Positions 34,633-43,682 are shown, counted from the first letter of the stretch. The stretch is DNA of 64,000 nt from DLKC01 sp002478885 (GCA_046329585.1 JAXLUI010000002.1:1860001-1924000); one strand, 5' to 3'. A program made the numbers and translations. The notes: generated by a model not told the origin, from the letters alone.

Positions 34633-35005
34633 GCCGCACCGTCTCTATAAAGACCTTGTGCACAGCTATAGGAAGTTGCGGTTCTGTTTCCATGACTATC
34701 ATACATATACTCATTGTTGACCATAGCGCAATTGGATGACCCGGTGGATTGGATGCGCATAAGAAAAGTAATAAGAGACAAATGCATATAAGGTTCCATG
34801 TCTCTACGAACCTCGGCCATGAGGACGTTCTCCGGAAGGAACGATTCAGGGTTGCACAATCGCCCTGCCGGAAGTTACCATAGTAAATAAAGCCAACTTA
34901 AGCCCAACGGGCTTTAATGTGCATAACCGCGGGTGAAGCCCGCGGACCAGAAACTTACGTGTACATCAACCCCAAAGGGGTTGAATACACTTGACTTCTA
35001 TTTTC
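34633..35005 (+). repeat. RAYT array: A module 1
   Basis: 373-bp unit ending in three hairpins: AAGCCC-AAC-GGGCTT (34900-34914), CCGCGGG-TGAAG-CCCGCGG (34927-34945) and CAACCCC-AAA-GGGGTTG (34967-34983). Confidence 0.88.
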
Positions 35006-35378
35006 GCCGCAACGTCTCTATGCAGGCCTCGTACATTGCGATAGGACGTCGCGGCCCTGTTCCCATGATTATTATACGTATACTCATTGTTGACGATAGC
35101 GCAACTGGATGACCCGGTGGATTGGATGCGCATAAGAAAAGTAATAAGAGACAAATGCATATAAGGTTCCATGTCTCTACGAACCTCGGCCATGAGGGCG
35201 TTCTCCGGAAGGAACGATTCAGGGTTGCACAATCGCCCTGCCGGAAGTTACCATAGTAAATAAAGCCAACTTAAGCCCAACGGGCTTTAATGTGTATAAC
35301 CGCGGGTGAAGCCAGCGTACCAGAAACTTACGTGTACATCAACCCCAAAGGGGTTGAATACACTTGACTTCTATTTTC
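35006..35378 (+). repeat. RAYT array: A module 2
   Basis: 373 bp, very close to module 1. The middle hairpin has decayed (CCGCGGG-TGAAG-CCAGCGT). Confidence 0.88.
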
Positions 35379-35745
35379 ACCGCGACGCCTCTATGCAGGC
35401 CTCGTGCATAGATATAGGACGTCGCGGCCCTGTTCCCATGATTATTATACGTATACTCATTGTTGACGATAGCGCAACTGAATGACCCGGTGCGTGAGGA
35501 TGCACACCGGAAGAGTAATAAGCAATAAATGCATATAAATTTCATGTCTCCCCGAACCTCGGCCAGGAGGGCGTTCTCCGGAAAGGAACGATTCGGGTCG
35601 CGCAATTGTGCTGCTGGAAGTTACCATAGTAAATAAAGCCAACTTAAGCCCAACGGGCTTTAATGTGCATAACCGCGGGTGAAACCCGCGGACCAGGAAC
35701 TTACATGTACATCAACCCCAAAGGGGTTGAATAAACTTGACTTCT
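35379..35745 (+). repeat. RAYT array: A module 3
   Basis: Full unit with a different central hairpin (CCGGTGCGTG ... TGCACACCGG). Its end, AACCCC-AAA-GGGGTT then TTGACTTC, abuts the transposase leader. Confidence 0.85.
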
Positions 35746-35789
35746 TCAATAGTTCAAAGTAGATTTAGGAAATACACAAATCTCAAAAC

Positions 35790-36233
35790 ATGAGTTACCG
35801 GCAGATATTCTATCAAATTGTTTTCGGAACACAAAACCGTGAAGCAACTATTGCGGAAGAACATTGTGAAGAATTATACAAGTATATCTGGGGAATCATT
35901 AAAAATAAAAATTGCAAGCTATATCGCATTAACGGTGTAGAAGATCACATTCACATTTTCACCGATTTGCATCCTTCCCTTTCGCTTTCGGATTATATAA
36001 AAGACATAAAAGTTGCAAGCAGTATATGGATGAAAGAATGTGGTAAATTCCCGGCCTTCAGGGGATGGCAGGATAAATATGGTGCATTCACTTATTCAAT
36101 AAGAGAAAAAGATATGATCATTAATTATATCAGAAATCAAAAGCAACACCATGAGCATGAAAGTTTTTATGATGAATTCAAAAGGTTATTGGCAGAGCAG
36201 GGTATTCAATTTGATGAAAGATATTTATTATAA
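35790..36233 (+). CDS. REP-associated tyrosine transposase (Y1/HUH, IS200-like)
   Basis: A 147-residue single-domain HUH endonuclease. The HUH motif is DHIHIF (H53, H55) and the catalytic Tyr is Y113 in KDMIINYIRNQKQHHEH. Length and FYQIVFGTQNREATI place it in the Y1_Tnp family, close to the RAYT group common in Bacteroidota. Such enzymes nick and join single-stranded DNA at hairpin-flanked sites. Here the gene lies inside a symmetric array of hairpin modules: module A3 ends 44 bp before its ATG and module B2 begins one base after its stop. The gene is AT-rich and intact. It probably mobilises or maintains the surrounding repeats, which is inference from the RAYT/REP relationship in other bacteria. 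No accessory TnpB is present. Confidence 0.9.
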   Translation: MSYRQIFYQIVFGTQNREATIAEEHCEELYKYIWGIIKNKNCKLYRINGVEDHIHIFTDLHPSLSLSDYIKDIKVASSIWMKECGKFPAFRGWQDKYGAFTYSIREKDMIINYIRNQKQHHEHESFYDEFKRLLAEQGIQFDERYLL

Positions 36234-36234
36234 A

Positions 36235-36350
36235 TATTCAACCCCTTCGGGGTTTGTGCATGCATTGTGAATTTCATTCATGGTTATTCATATTAAAGCC
36301 CTTTGGGCTATCCATCAATCGCTACTAAAACTGCGTCTCCATTCTTTTTC
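36235..36350 (+). repeat. RAYT array: B module 2
   Basis: Directly after the transposase stop. Shares hairpins AACCCC-TTC-GGGGTT and AAAGCCC-TTTGGGCT with module B1; lacks the TTTTAATCC segment. Confidence 0.85.
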
Positions 36351-36718
36351 GCCGCAACGTCTCTATGAGCCTCATGCATAGCTATAGTACGCTACGTTCC
36401 TGTTTGATTATTGTACGTATACGCACTGTTGATGATAGCGCAACTGAATGACCCGGTGCGTGAGGATGCACACCGGAAGAGTAATAAGCAATAAATGCAT
36501 AAAAATTTTTATGTCTCCACGAACCTCGGCCATGAGGTCGTTCTCCGGAAGGAACTATTCAGGGGTTGCACAATCGCCCTGCTGGAAGCGCCCTGGTCAT
36601 TAAAGCCGGATTAAGCCCAACGGGCTTTAATGTGCATAACCGCGGGTGAAACCCGCGGACCAGGAACTTACATGTACATCAACCCCAAAGGGGTTGAATA
36701 AACTTGACTTCTCTTTTC
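36351..36718 (+). repeat. RAYT array: A module 4
   Basis: 368-bp unit with all three terminal hairpins (36614, 36642 and 36680 regions) and the CCGGTGCGTG-type central hairpin of module 3. Confidence 0.85.
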
Positions 36719-37095
36719 GCCGCTACGTCTCGATAAAGGCCTTGTGCACAGCTATAGGAAGTTGCGGTCATGTTTCCATGACTATCATACATATACTCAT
36801 TGTTGACGAAAGCGCAATTGGATGACCCGGTGCATGGGGATGCACACGGGAAGAGCACTAAGCTATAAATGCATAAAAATTTTTATGTCTCCCCGAACCT
36901 CAGCCAGGAGGGCGTTCTCCAGAAGGAACTATTCAGGGGTTGCACAATCTCCCTGCTGGAAGCGCCCTGGTCATTAAAGCCAGCCTAAGCCCAACGGGCT
37001 TTAATGTGTATAACCGCGGGTGAAGCCCGCGGACCAGGAACTTACGTGTACATCATCAATCCCAAAGGGGTTGAATACACTTGACTTCTATTTTC
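36719..37095 (+). repeat. RAYT array: A module 5
   Basis: 377-bp unit. The last hairpin is slightly changed (ATCCC-AAA-GGGGTT). Confidence 0.85.
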
Positions 37096-37154
37096 ACCAC
37101 GACGTCTCTAAACAGGCCTCATGCATAGCTATAGGACGTTGCGACCCTGTTTCC
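37096..37154 (+). repeat. RAYT array: truncated A module (right end)
   Basis: First ~60 bp of the A module only, running into module B3. Confidence 0.72.
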
Positions 37155-37250
37155 AGCGCATTTTAATCCATGATTTTCATTGATGGTTATTCATATTGAA
37201 GCCCTTCGGGCTATTCATCAATCACTACGAAACCTGCGTCTCCATCAGCA
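37155..37250 (+). repeat. RAYT array: B module 3
   Basis: Has TTTTAATCCATGATTTTC and hairpin GAAGCCC-TTC-GGGCTA, but lacks the AACCCC hairpin. Marks the right end of the array. Confidence 0.78.
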
Positions 37251-37281
37251 ACATACATCAGCACCTGCCGCATAAAGAACA

Positions 37282-37340
37282 GAACGTACAAGTGAGTGAC
37301 ACAACAAAAGCCTGGCAGCGCTGCATAAGCTCAACAACAA
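37282..37340 (+). repeat. Dispersed repeat copy 19 (GAGTGACACAAC subtype)
   Basis: GAACGTACAAGTGAGTGAC then ACAACAAAAGCCTGGCAGC. Lies between the RAYT array and the metalloprotease gene. Confidence 0.88.
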
Positions 37341-37341
37341 A

Positions 37342-37362
37342 CCGGTCTTTTAAAACGACCGG
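37342..37362 (-). terminator. Hairpin at the metalloprotease stop codon
   Basis: CCGGTC-TTTTAAAAC-GACCGG. The stop codon of the minus-strand gene lies inside the loop. The T-tract after it is poor, so terminator function is uncertain. Confidence 0.4.
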
Positions 37363-38639
37363 ATTGCAGACGGGGATTTTATGATATATCTTGTTACAGA
37401 CACATGGTTGATGGTTATAACAAGGTGATATAACCCTTCAGAAAAAGCGGTAAGATCAAGTTCGTTGATGGCCGTGCGGGAATGCATTTCTTTAAGCTTT
37501 AGTCCCATCTGATTATAGATCGTTATGCTCATATCCTTTACCGCTAGCTTATGATACGTAAGGTGGACAATGTCGCTTGCCGGGTTTGGATAAATAGTTA
37601 TTTTCATTTCAGTGGTCGGATCGTCAGCAGGTAAATTGCTACGGCTTATTCCTGTGTATACCAGGTTTGCTTTTGAAACCAGTTCGGAACGAATACGATA
37701 CAGGCAAGCCCTCATTCTTGCACGCTGGTCTTTTGAAAACATATTCCTGCAACTGTCTTCGTTGTAATACATATAATTTTCACTTTGGGTAACCAGTTCG
37801 CTGTCACCAGGGCAATTCTTAATGCCATCAACACATTGCTCAACCCCAAGGGGCCAATCCCAGTCAATAGGTGTATCTGCGCAGAAATCTCCGATAGAGC
37901 CATCATGTGCAAGGTCGCAGCGCCCCACGAAATCTCCTCTTTCGTTATGAAAGGTATGCTCAAGACCGAGGTAATGCCCCAGTTCGTGGGTAAAAACTAC
38001 ACCTCCGTTTGTCCAGGGTGACAAATCAACCCCGGTAACGCCAAATGCTTGAGCGCCCACCCAAAAACCGTCTTTGTTGGCTGTTCTGTACCAGGGGAAA
38101 GTTGCTGCCCCTCCAAACCCATCGGGGACTACCCACACATTCAGGTATTTATCGGGATCTAAAATGGTGGCAGCCTGTATAGCGTTAAAATCCCTGTTGA
38201 GATTAAAATCGGGATACCAATGGTACAGCACACCATTGAAACTGCTGCGGTCTGGTTTTTTTGTGGCCAGCGCAACAATGGTATTGCAATTGGCAGCAAC
38301 AGGCAGAAATATAGGTCTTGTATTTACAGCATTGGCATTTAGCCGCAGCATCTGTTTATTGGTTGCTTCAATTTGTCCCCGAACACGTGCCTGGTTCATA
38401 CGCAGGCTGTCAGCGCTGGTCCGGCAAATGATATGAATAACAGTAGGGATGATTTTCAAATCAGTATTTAAATGCCCACCCTGCGCTTTAAACCTTATAA
38501 CATACCGGTTAAATGCCTGCTCGCCCGTTGAAGAGACAATATCTTCTCTTGTTTGACAAGAATCCTGGGAGAAACTGCTATGAACAAATAAAACCGCAAT
38601 AAAGACTGAAATGATCACGGGGTGTTTTTTTGTTTTCAT
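37350..38639 (-). CDS. M43-family zinc metalloprotease with T9SS sorting domain
   Basis: Secreted pappalysin/cytophagalysin-like protease of 429 residues. Signal peptide about 1-24. The zinc motif HELGHYLGLEH is at 218-228 (H218, E219, H222, H228), the extended metzincin form. Conserved Cys near ADTPIDWD and NYMYYNEDSC fit the family's Met-turn region. The C-terminal 75 residues (MKITIYPNPASDIVHL ... SEGLYHLVI) are a Por-type sorting domain, so export is by T9SS. The last residues (SPSAIRSF) extend past the usual end of such domains and are encoded within a hairpin, so the natural C-terminus may have been altered. Single gene. Confidence 0.92.
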   Translation of the reverse strand: MKTKKHPVIISVFIAVLFVHSSFSQDSCQTREDIVSSTGEQAFNRYVIRFKAQGGHLNTDLKIIPTVIHIICRTSADSLRMNQARVRGQIEATNKQMLRLNANAVNTRPIFLPVAANCNTIVALATKKPDRSSFNGVLYHWYPDFNLNRDFNAIQAATILDPDKYLNVWVVPDGFGGAATFPWYRTANKDGFWVGAQAFGVTGVDLSPWTNGGVVFTHELGHYLGLEHTFHNERGDFVGRCDLAHDGSIGDFCADTPIDWDWPLGVEQCVDGIKNCPGDSELVTQSENYMYYNEDSCRNMFSKDQRARMRACLYRIRSELVSKANLVYTGISRSNLPADDPTTEMKITIYPNPASDIVHLTYHKLAVKDMSITIYNQMGLKLKEMHSRTAINELDLTAFSEGLYHLVITINHVSVTRYIIKSPSAIRSF

Positions 38640-38899
38640 ATTTAAGTATTTAAAAAAATGGAAAATGAAAGACCGGAATACCTGTACTGCTTTATCAAAT
38701 GGTTTAAGTGGGCAAACTTTTCACTGGCGCAACTATGCAGTATAACTTCGGTACAGCTTACTTGTGTGATAGCAGTAGCTTGAGTTGAGGCACAGGTACG
38801 CAAACACATTTTGAAAACGATGCATAATTGTACGGATTGGTTAAGTTAATGACACTCAAAAACACGTGGAGAGCCAGGCTTGTATTAAGTTTTTGATAC

Positions 38900-39496
38900 T
38901 TAAAAAGAACGAATTGCACGTATAGGCAGCGAGGCATATTTGTAATTGTTTCCTTCCCCGCCAGTATCAAATGATTGTGTCCAGGCTGCATAGTCAGCAG
39001 AGTTACCATTTACTTCGGTTGAACTCCAGTATTCAGTTAGACTAAACCCACCGATCACAGCCCTTCTAAAATACAGTGCTTTTAGCTCTCCTTTCGACGG
39101 AAGATACCAATCTGTATAACCAGCTTTGGTTGAATTTATACATGCCAAAGCAGCATAAGTTCCAGACATTCCCTGAGATCGTATTATTTTTCTGGTGTTT
39201 GATTTACCGGAACCTAAACCCGTTTTTGTTGCTCCTGTGATAGTAATAATATTGTCTGGTCGCCAGGTATACTCGCCAAGATCCGTTTCATCTGCTATCA
39301 AACCATGCTGCCCCGCAGAATCGAGATAAAAAATTATACCTCCGCCAAAATGTTCACCCACAAAGTGTGCAGCAAGTTGTGATGTCACATTGCTTTTAAT
39401 TTGCGTATTTACCGGGCCGGGATTTAAAGCGTCTTTTGAACAGGAACACGCTAAAACTAAAAACGCAGCTATTAATGCTTTCATAGATTTGCTCAT
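38900..39496 (-). CDS. DUF1566-domain lipoprotein
   Basis: About 198 residues from ATG 39496. Lipoprotein signal with lipobox LACSC near residue 18. Mature domain of DUF1566 type: FGGGIIFYLDSAGQHGLIA, TDWYLPSKGELKALY, EYWSSTEVNGNSADYAAW and the terminal IRAIRSF. The family is found in surface and secreted proteins; the role is unknown and may involve ligand binding. The ~140-bp spacers on either side hold nothing recognisable. It is possibly expressed separately from the metalloprotease gene 260 bp downstream. Confidence 0.82.
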   Translation of the reverse strand: MSKSMKALIAAFLVLACSCSKDALNPGPVNTQIKSNVTSQLAAHFVGEHFGGGIIFYLDSAGQHGLIADETDLGEYTWRPDNIITITGATKTGLGSGKSNTRKIIRSQGMSGTYAALACINSTKAGYTDWYLPSKGELKALYFRRAVIGGFSLTEYWSSTEVNGNSADYAAWTQSFDTGGEGNNYKYASLPIRAIRSF

Positions 39497-39593
39497 ATTG
39501 TTGGTTTTGTGTTTCAAAAAAGATAGTGCTCTTTTTTGAAAGAAAAGAATCTTTCGCTGGAAAAACTTTTCACCGGTACACTGCTGTCAATAC

Positions 39594-41306
39594 TCAATAC
39601 ACCGATGCAGTTGGTATTTCATCGGCATGGGAAAAAGAAACAAGGTATTGTTGCCGGTAAGGAGCAGCTTCTTTTTCTTTATGCTGCGCAACAAGGCTTT
39701 GGTATAATCCCAAAAGGCTCCACCCGGTACCGGGATTATATTGCTGGTCCTCACGGTATATCTTTTCAGCCTGTTTTGGTTGGTTCATTTGCAAAAGGAA
39801 TGCACCGAGATATTGCCTTGCGGGAAGCATCCAGTCACGGGGTTCTCCATAGATCATCTTGTCTTCCACACTAATTGCTTTTTGTATTTCACTGATCGCA
39901 GTTTCATATTTCTTTTCTGCGAAAAGTATATGGGCGCTTAATATATGCTCAGCGATCACCGCGCCTTCATACGGCGTGTTGAACGGGTAGTCACGAACCT
40001 TTAAAATAGTATCGGGTTCTTTTTCCCGAAGTGCTGCCAGCTGCTGCTGCGCCATGGCAACATCCCCTTCATGCGTGTATGCCATTCCTTTCGCGAAATT
40101 ATATAAGATACCGGCATAGGTCCAATTGCCGTCTGGCGCGGAATTGTCCGCAATAATTTCTTTCCATTTACCCAGTCTAACCTGTGCAAGCTGCGGCAGC
40201 ATATACAGGTATTGGTCGCCCGTGTTTTCATAGCTGGGTGCAAGCACTGTCCTGCATCTTTCCGCGAAAGACAGCGCTTCCTTATACATGCCGCCACTTA
40301 AGGCGCAGTAGGCGCCCACCGCAAAATAGTGGCCCACATGTGCGTTCAGCTTTACGTTTGCCGCAAGTGACCTATAATTTACGAGGTCAGCATCAGCCTT
40401 TTCATTCACCTCAACACCGGATGCATACAAACCTGATCTTTCATATTCATGGCTCGACATATGGATCATATGCGCCACACCGGGAAATAAACTTTTGAGC
40501 GAGTCGGCACTTGACAACGCCACCATTGGATTACGCGACGCTTCTGTAACATGGATATGATAATGCAGTGCGCCGGGATGGCGCGGATCATTTTTTAATA
40601 TGCCTTCCGACAATGTGACCAGCTCGGGTGTCCATGGTTGCGGTGTGCCATCAGGGTTCCAGAAATTCCAGGCATGGATGAGCATCACCGCATCTATGTA
40701 TAACGCTTTTATATCGTTGTCATCGGGATATTCCAGCATCAGTTGTTTCATTCCTTCGGCGTAAGCATTATTCAGTTGTTTTCTTTGTGCATCGGATGCA
40801 TCAGCGGTATTGTAACGCTTTTGCATAACGGCGATCAATTCTCTTTCTTTTGGCGAAGCATTTGCTGCTGCGTCATTCATCTGTTTTATAACAGCGGGCA
40901 CCCCTTTGCCCATAGCATACCCATATGCCGAATTATACCCGGGGCCCATGGCCAACGCCTGTCCCCAATAAGCCATAGCACAGCTGTTATCGATACGTGC
41001 AGCTTCCTTGAAAGAAGCAATTGCTTCATGTGCATGATAGCTGTAATACATGGTAAGCCCCTGGTTAAAATAAAACTGCGCACTGTCATCGTTTGTATTC
41101 ACCTTGTAAAAGTGGTGGCCCCAGCCCGGCATTGCCGGTATGTATTTACCATTTTCATCTGTGGCAAATTCTTCCGCCGACGGGGCTGAACAACCTATAA
41201 TGTTTTGCCCGCGGCCACCCGATGGTTCTTTGTGCGTGTAGCCCTGGTTACCGGTAAACAGTACAGAAAGAAAAATGATGATGGAAAAGTTAGTGATGAC
41301 ATTCAT
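39594..41306 (-). CDS. Exported TPR-repeat protein
   Basis: About 570 residues from ATG 41306, which starts a signal peptide (MNVITNFSIIIFLSVLFTG). Helical tetratricopeptide units are recognisable, for example AQFYFNQGLTMYYSYHAHEA and TAISEIQKAISVEDKM. The conserved first segment HHFYKVNTNDDSAQFYFNQG and the ALHYHIHVTEASRNPMVALS region define a subfamily of large periplasmic TPR proteins without known enzyme activity. Histidines in the latter motif could bind metal, which is speculation. Monocistronic. Confidence 0.83.
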   Translation of the reverse strand: MNVITNFSIIIFLSVLFTGNQGYTHKEPSGGRGQNIIGCSAPSAEEFATDENGKYIPAMPGWGHHFYKVNTNDDSAQFYFNQGLTMYYSYHAHEAIASFKEAARIDNSCAMAYWGQALAMGPGYNSAYGYAMGKGVPAVIKQMNDAAANASPKERELIAVMQKRYNTADASDAQRKQLNNAYAEGMKQLMLEYPDDNDIKALYIDAVMLIHAWNFWNPDGTPQPWTPELVTLSEGILKNDPRHPGALHYHIHVTEASRNPMVALSSADSLKSLFPGVAHMIHMSSHEYERSGLYASGVEVNEKADADLVNYRSLAANVKLNAHVGHYFAVGAYCALSGGMYKEALSFAERCRTVLAPSYENTGDQYLYMLPQLAQVRLGKWKEIIADNSAPDGNWTYAGILYNFAKGMAYTHEGDVAMAQQQLAALREKEPDTILKVRDYPFNTPYEGAVIAEHILSAHILFAEKKYETAISEIQKAISVEDKMIYGEPRDWMLPARQYLGAFLLQMNQPKQAEKIYREDQQYNPGTGWSLLGLYQSLVAQHKEKEAAPYRQQYLVSFSHADEIPTASVY

Positions 41307-41411
41307 ACGGGGGGAATTTCTATAAAGATAGAAAAGCACGGTTATAATCTCACCTCCCCCGTCCGGTATTCTTTAACCGGCAATCAGCGGGTGACAAATA
41401 TCGTTTTTAAT

Positions 41412-41484
41412 AGCCCGGCAGCAGTACTGATAGGATGCTATGGTTGCGCGACAGTCCCGGCTTATCCGGCATCGCACGGTTGAG
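41412..41484 (-). repeat. Dispersed repeat copy 20 (hairpin-insert form B)
   Basis: GCCCGGCAGCAGTACTGATA, then GGATGCTATGG, TTGCG, insert with TCCCGGCTTATCCGG, TCGCACGGTTGAGC. Almost identical to copy 21 over about 70 bp. Confidence 0.88.
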
Positions 41485-41530
41485 CAGCCGGAATTTTATC
41501 TCGCCCGCTGAATGCAAGCATTCTTCAAGC

Positions 41531-41563
41531 TAAAAAAGCACAGGCCTCTGACCTGTGCTTTCC
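41531..41563 (-). terminator. Terminator of the DUF1254 gene
   Basis: AAAGCACAGG / CCTGTGCTTT stem with loop CCTCTGA; six T follow on the minus strand. About 40 bp past the stop. Confidence 0.85.
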
Positions 41564-41601
41564 TGCTACACTTAACCAGCACTCGCCTTATTACCTTTTG
41601 C

Positions 41602-43059
41602 CTATTGCACAACTTTAACCGCCGGTATTTTCCATGACCCGTTTAAAAATGATTCTTTGGGCCAATAGAGCCGCATAGTAAGAGTAAATGATCCCTTAGG
41701 CGCTGGAAGCCAGTTAGACTCTTTGTCTTTTGATGGCGGTTCATTTTGAATATAAATATCCACAGAGCTATCTGCATTGTATTGCAGGCTGCTACGGTCT
41801 CCAATGGTAAAACGGTTTATTGGGTTAGCAACCAGTAGGTCGTCCGGGCCATACATGGTAAGTGACCAAAAAGCAGTTGCCGGCGGGGTTTGTCCTTTGT
41901 CGAAATGCAAAAGATATTTTTTTGCCCCATCAAGTGATGCCCCATTTTCATCCAGTTTGCATATAGGATAACAAGCATCAGCATTCAAATTTGCCCCAAG
42001 GCCTATCAGTGCTACGAAAGCCCGCATGCCATAGTTAGTTCCATAGCTGCCCATGCCGCTCCTGGTTACATTCCAGTTATTTTCAAGGCTGCCTACTTTA
42101 GTAGACATATCCCGCAGTTGCTGATGAACCGCTGCAGGTAAACCCTTGAGTGCCTTTTGCGTACTGCTGTCAAAATTCGAAAGACTAAATTTCTTTCCTG
42201 CGCCAATGCCGATAGCGGACAATTTGTTTAAGAGAACACTGTCATATTTTGCCGGAGGATCTTTAACCATCAATTCATTCAGGCTGTTAAAAAATGTCTC
42301 AATATCCATATGTTCAACAAAAAGCGGTGGATTGGTGCTTATGCTGCTGTCAACCAGGTTTTTTGCCGGTTTATAGTCTATACCCCATTTACTGAGAGGG
42401 GTAAGTGTATAATTATCCTGGATTTTATATACGATGTCCTTCCCATCCCGTGCATTATTCACTTGTGTCCGGCCCAAAATCCAAACCATGTCCGTAGGTG
42501 CTTTTATCTGCACCATTCTATCAGGCACTTTCCCGGTGAATGCCGGACCTGTAATCAAAAATTTTCCGGCAGCAGTGCCGGTAGTTCTTTTGCCTGGCGA
42601 AGCAAATACATTCGTATAAGCATCAAGCATCGGCAAAAGATAATACCTGCCTTTTGTATCTGGCACTGTAAGCACCATCGGTTCCCCTGAAAGATCAAGC
42701 CACGCAGATGAATAATACGTATCACAATTCGGTTTTACCACTGCCTTGAATGTTGCATCCGGAAAGGCGCGAAAATGCCCGAACTGGTTGGCAGGAGCAA
42801 ACACATTGTTCCAAACCGGTGCCTCAACGTTTGTGGTGGTGCGCATCGTTTCATTCATCAACACCAATGGATACCCAAATAGGTATGCCTGCCTGGCAAG
42901 TGACTCGATTGAATCCTGCGATAAGCTGTTTGCCGACCCGGTCTTCGATGATGATCCATTACAACTCAACATAACAAATGCAAATGCAATAACCAGGTAA
43001 CCAACTACACTGCATTGTAGCAATAACAGTGGTTGCGTACTTTTTCCAGTCTGTTTCAT
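41602..43059 (-). CDS. DUF1254/DUF1214 lipoprotein
   Basis: A 485-residue protein. Hydrophobic N-terminus with lipobox-like VMLSCNG, so probably a lipoprotein. The DUF1254 half has QAYLFGYPLVLMNETMRTT, FGHFRAFPDATFKAVV and PNCDTYYSSAWLDL. The DUF1214 C-terminal half has FWSLTMYGPDDLLVANPIN and ends LTMRLYWPKESFLNGSWK. The two-domain architecture is widespread in soil bacteria; its function is unknown, with reports linking it to xenobiotic metabolism. A perfect palindrome lies 22 bp upstream of the ATG and is a candidate operator. Confidence 0.87.
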   Translation of the reverse strand: MKQTGKSTQPLLLLQCSVVGYLVIAFAFVMLSCNGSSSKTGSANSLSQDSIESLARQAYLFGYPLVLMNETMRTTTNVEAPVWNNVFAPANQFGHFRAFPDATFKAVVKPNCDTYYSSAWLDLSGEPMVLTVPDTKGRYYLLPMLDAYTNVFASPGKRTTGTAAGKFLITGPAFTGKVPDRMVQIKAPTDMVWILGRTQVNNARDGKDIVYKIQDNYTLTPLSKWGIDYKPAKNLVDSSISTNPPLFVEHMDIETFFNSLNELMVKDPPAKYDSVLLNKLSAIGIGAGKKFSLSNFDSSTQKALKGLPAAVHQQLRDMSTKVGSLENNWNVTRSGMGSYGTNYGMRAFVALIGLGANLNADACYPICKLDENGASLDGAKKYLLHFDKGQTPPATAFWSLTMYGPDDLLVANPINRFTIGDRSSLQYNADSSVDIYIQNEPPSKDKESNWLPAPKGSFTLTMRLYWPKESFLNGSWKIPAVKVVQ

Positions 43060-43080
43060 GGAATTTTATTTATAATGATA

Positions 43081-43103
43081 TTTTATAGCGGTGCGCTATA
43101 AAA
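43081..43103. promoter_or_regulatory. Candidate operator palindrome upstream of the DUF1254 gene
   Basis: TTTTATAGCG-GTG-CGCTATAAAA, a perfect 10-bp inverted repeat with a 3-bp spacer, 22-44 bp before the ATG on the minus strand. Looks like a dimeric-regulator site; no T-tract in the proper place for a terminator. Confidence 0.5.
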
Positions 43104-43308
43104 AGAAATGCTGAAAAAGGCTTTTTATTTCTCCGGACTATTTTTCTAAACCCGTATGACCGGTTATATAAAGGTCAGCGACTGTTCTTTAAATAAGTAT
43201 GACAAAAATCATCCTTGAATTTTCACCAAAATCGTATCAGCAAATCATCTCCCGGAATGTGTTTGTAAGTCAAAAAAGAAGCATTGACTGAAATGGAAGC
43301 ATATGTTG

Positions 43309-43383
43309 AGCCCGGCAGCAGTACTGATATGATGCTAGGGTTGCGCGACAGTCCCGGCTTATCCGGCATTGCGCTCTTGTGCA
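43309..43383 (-). repeat. Dispersed repeat copy 21 (hairpin-insert form B)
   Basis: Close twin of copy 20. The end reads ATTGCGCTCTTGTGC. It lies in the 840-bp gap 43060-43899, which also holds the palindrome, an 11-bp tandem repeat and copy 22. Confidence 0.88.
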
Positions 43384-43616
43384 GGCGGACCGTTATTGGG
43401 CAATATAAAATCCGCGTTCAACCATCACAACAGTCTTTCTGCAAAGGGCGCTTAAAAAACCTTTTTTGTGATAACCATCAGTACATCAAACGCTGTAAGG
43501 CTACCCGGGCAGGATGTGCCATTTATGTCGCTTTGATAGTGTCAAAGCCAAATCCCCTGTTAACCTACAAATCTTGTAGAGTTTTTCGGTACAGGACAAC
43601 GCGTTACTTAGGCCTT

Positions 43617-43682
43617 ACTTGGTAGATACTTGGTAGATACTTGGTAGATACTTGGTAGATGGTTGGTAGGGAGTTGGTAGAG
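43617..43682 (+). repeat. Tandem repeat, 11-bp unit
   Basis: Four exact copies of ACTTGGTAGAT (43617-43660) followed by two degenerate ones (GGTTGGTAGGG, AGTTGGTAGAG). Confidence 0.9.

Noticed and set aside
34608..35605. Three similar minus-strand frames of 83-88 residues (34608-34859, 34966-35232, 35339-35605), some with an RHS-like EYTYNNHGNR segment
   Set aside because: They recur with the 373-bp A module and diverge without respect to codon position (different ends and internal changes). They are best explained as chance frames in the repeat DNA.
34405..37250. Could the array be a CRISPR?
   Set aside because: Units are about 370 bp with internal hairpins and no short direct repeats alternating with unique spacers; no cas genes are in the window.
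37196..37384. Plus-strand frame of 62 residues ending beside the metalloprotease gene
   Set aside because: Built from module B3 and repeat copy 19 (it includes the same NVQVSDTTKA peptide). No independent evidence of coding.
43284..43625. Plus-strand frame of 113 residues
   Set aside because: Largely translation of repeat copy 21 and low-information sequence; no start context or domain.
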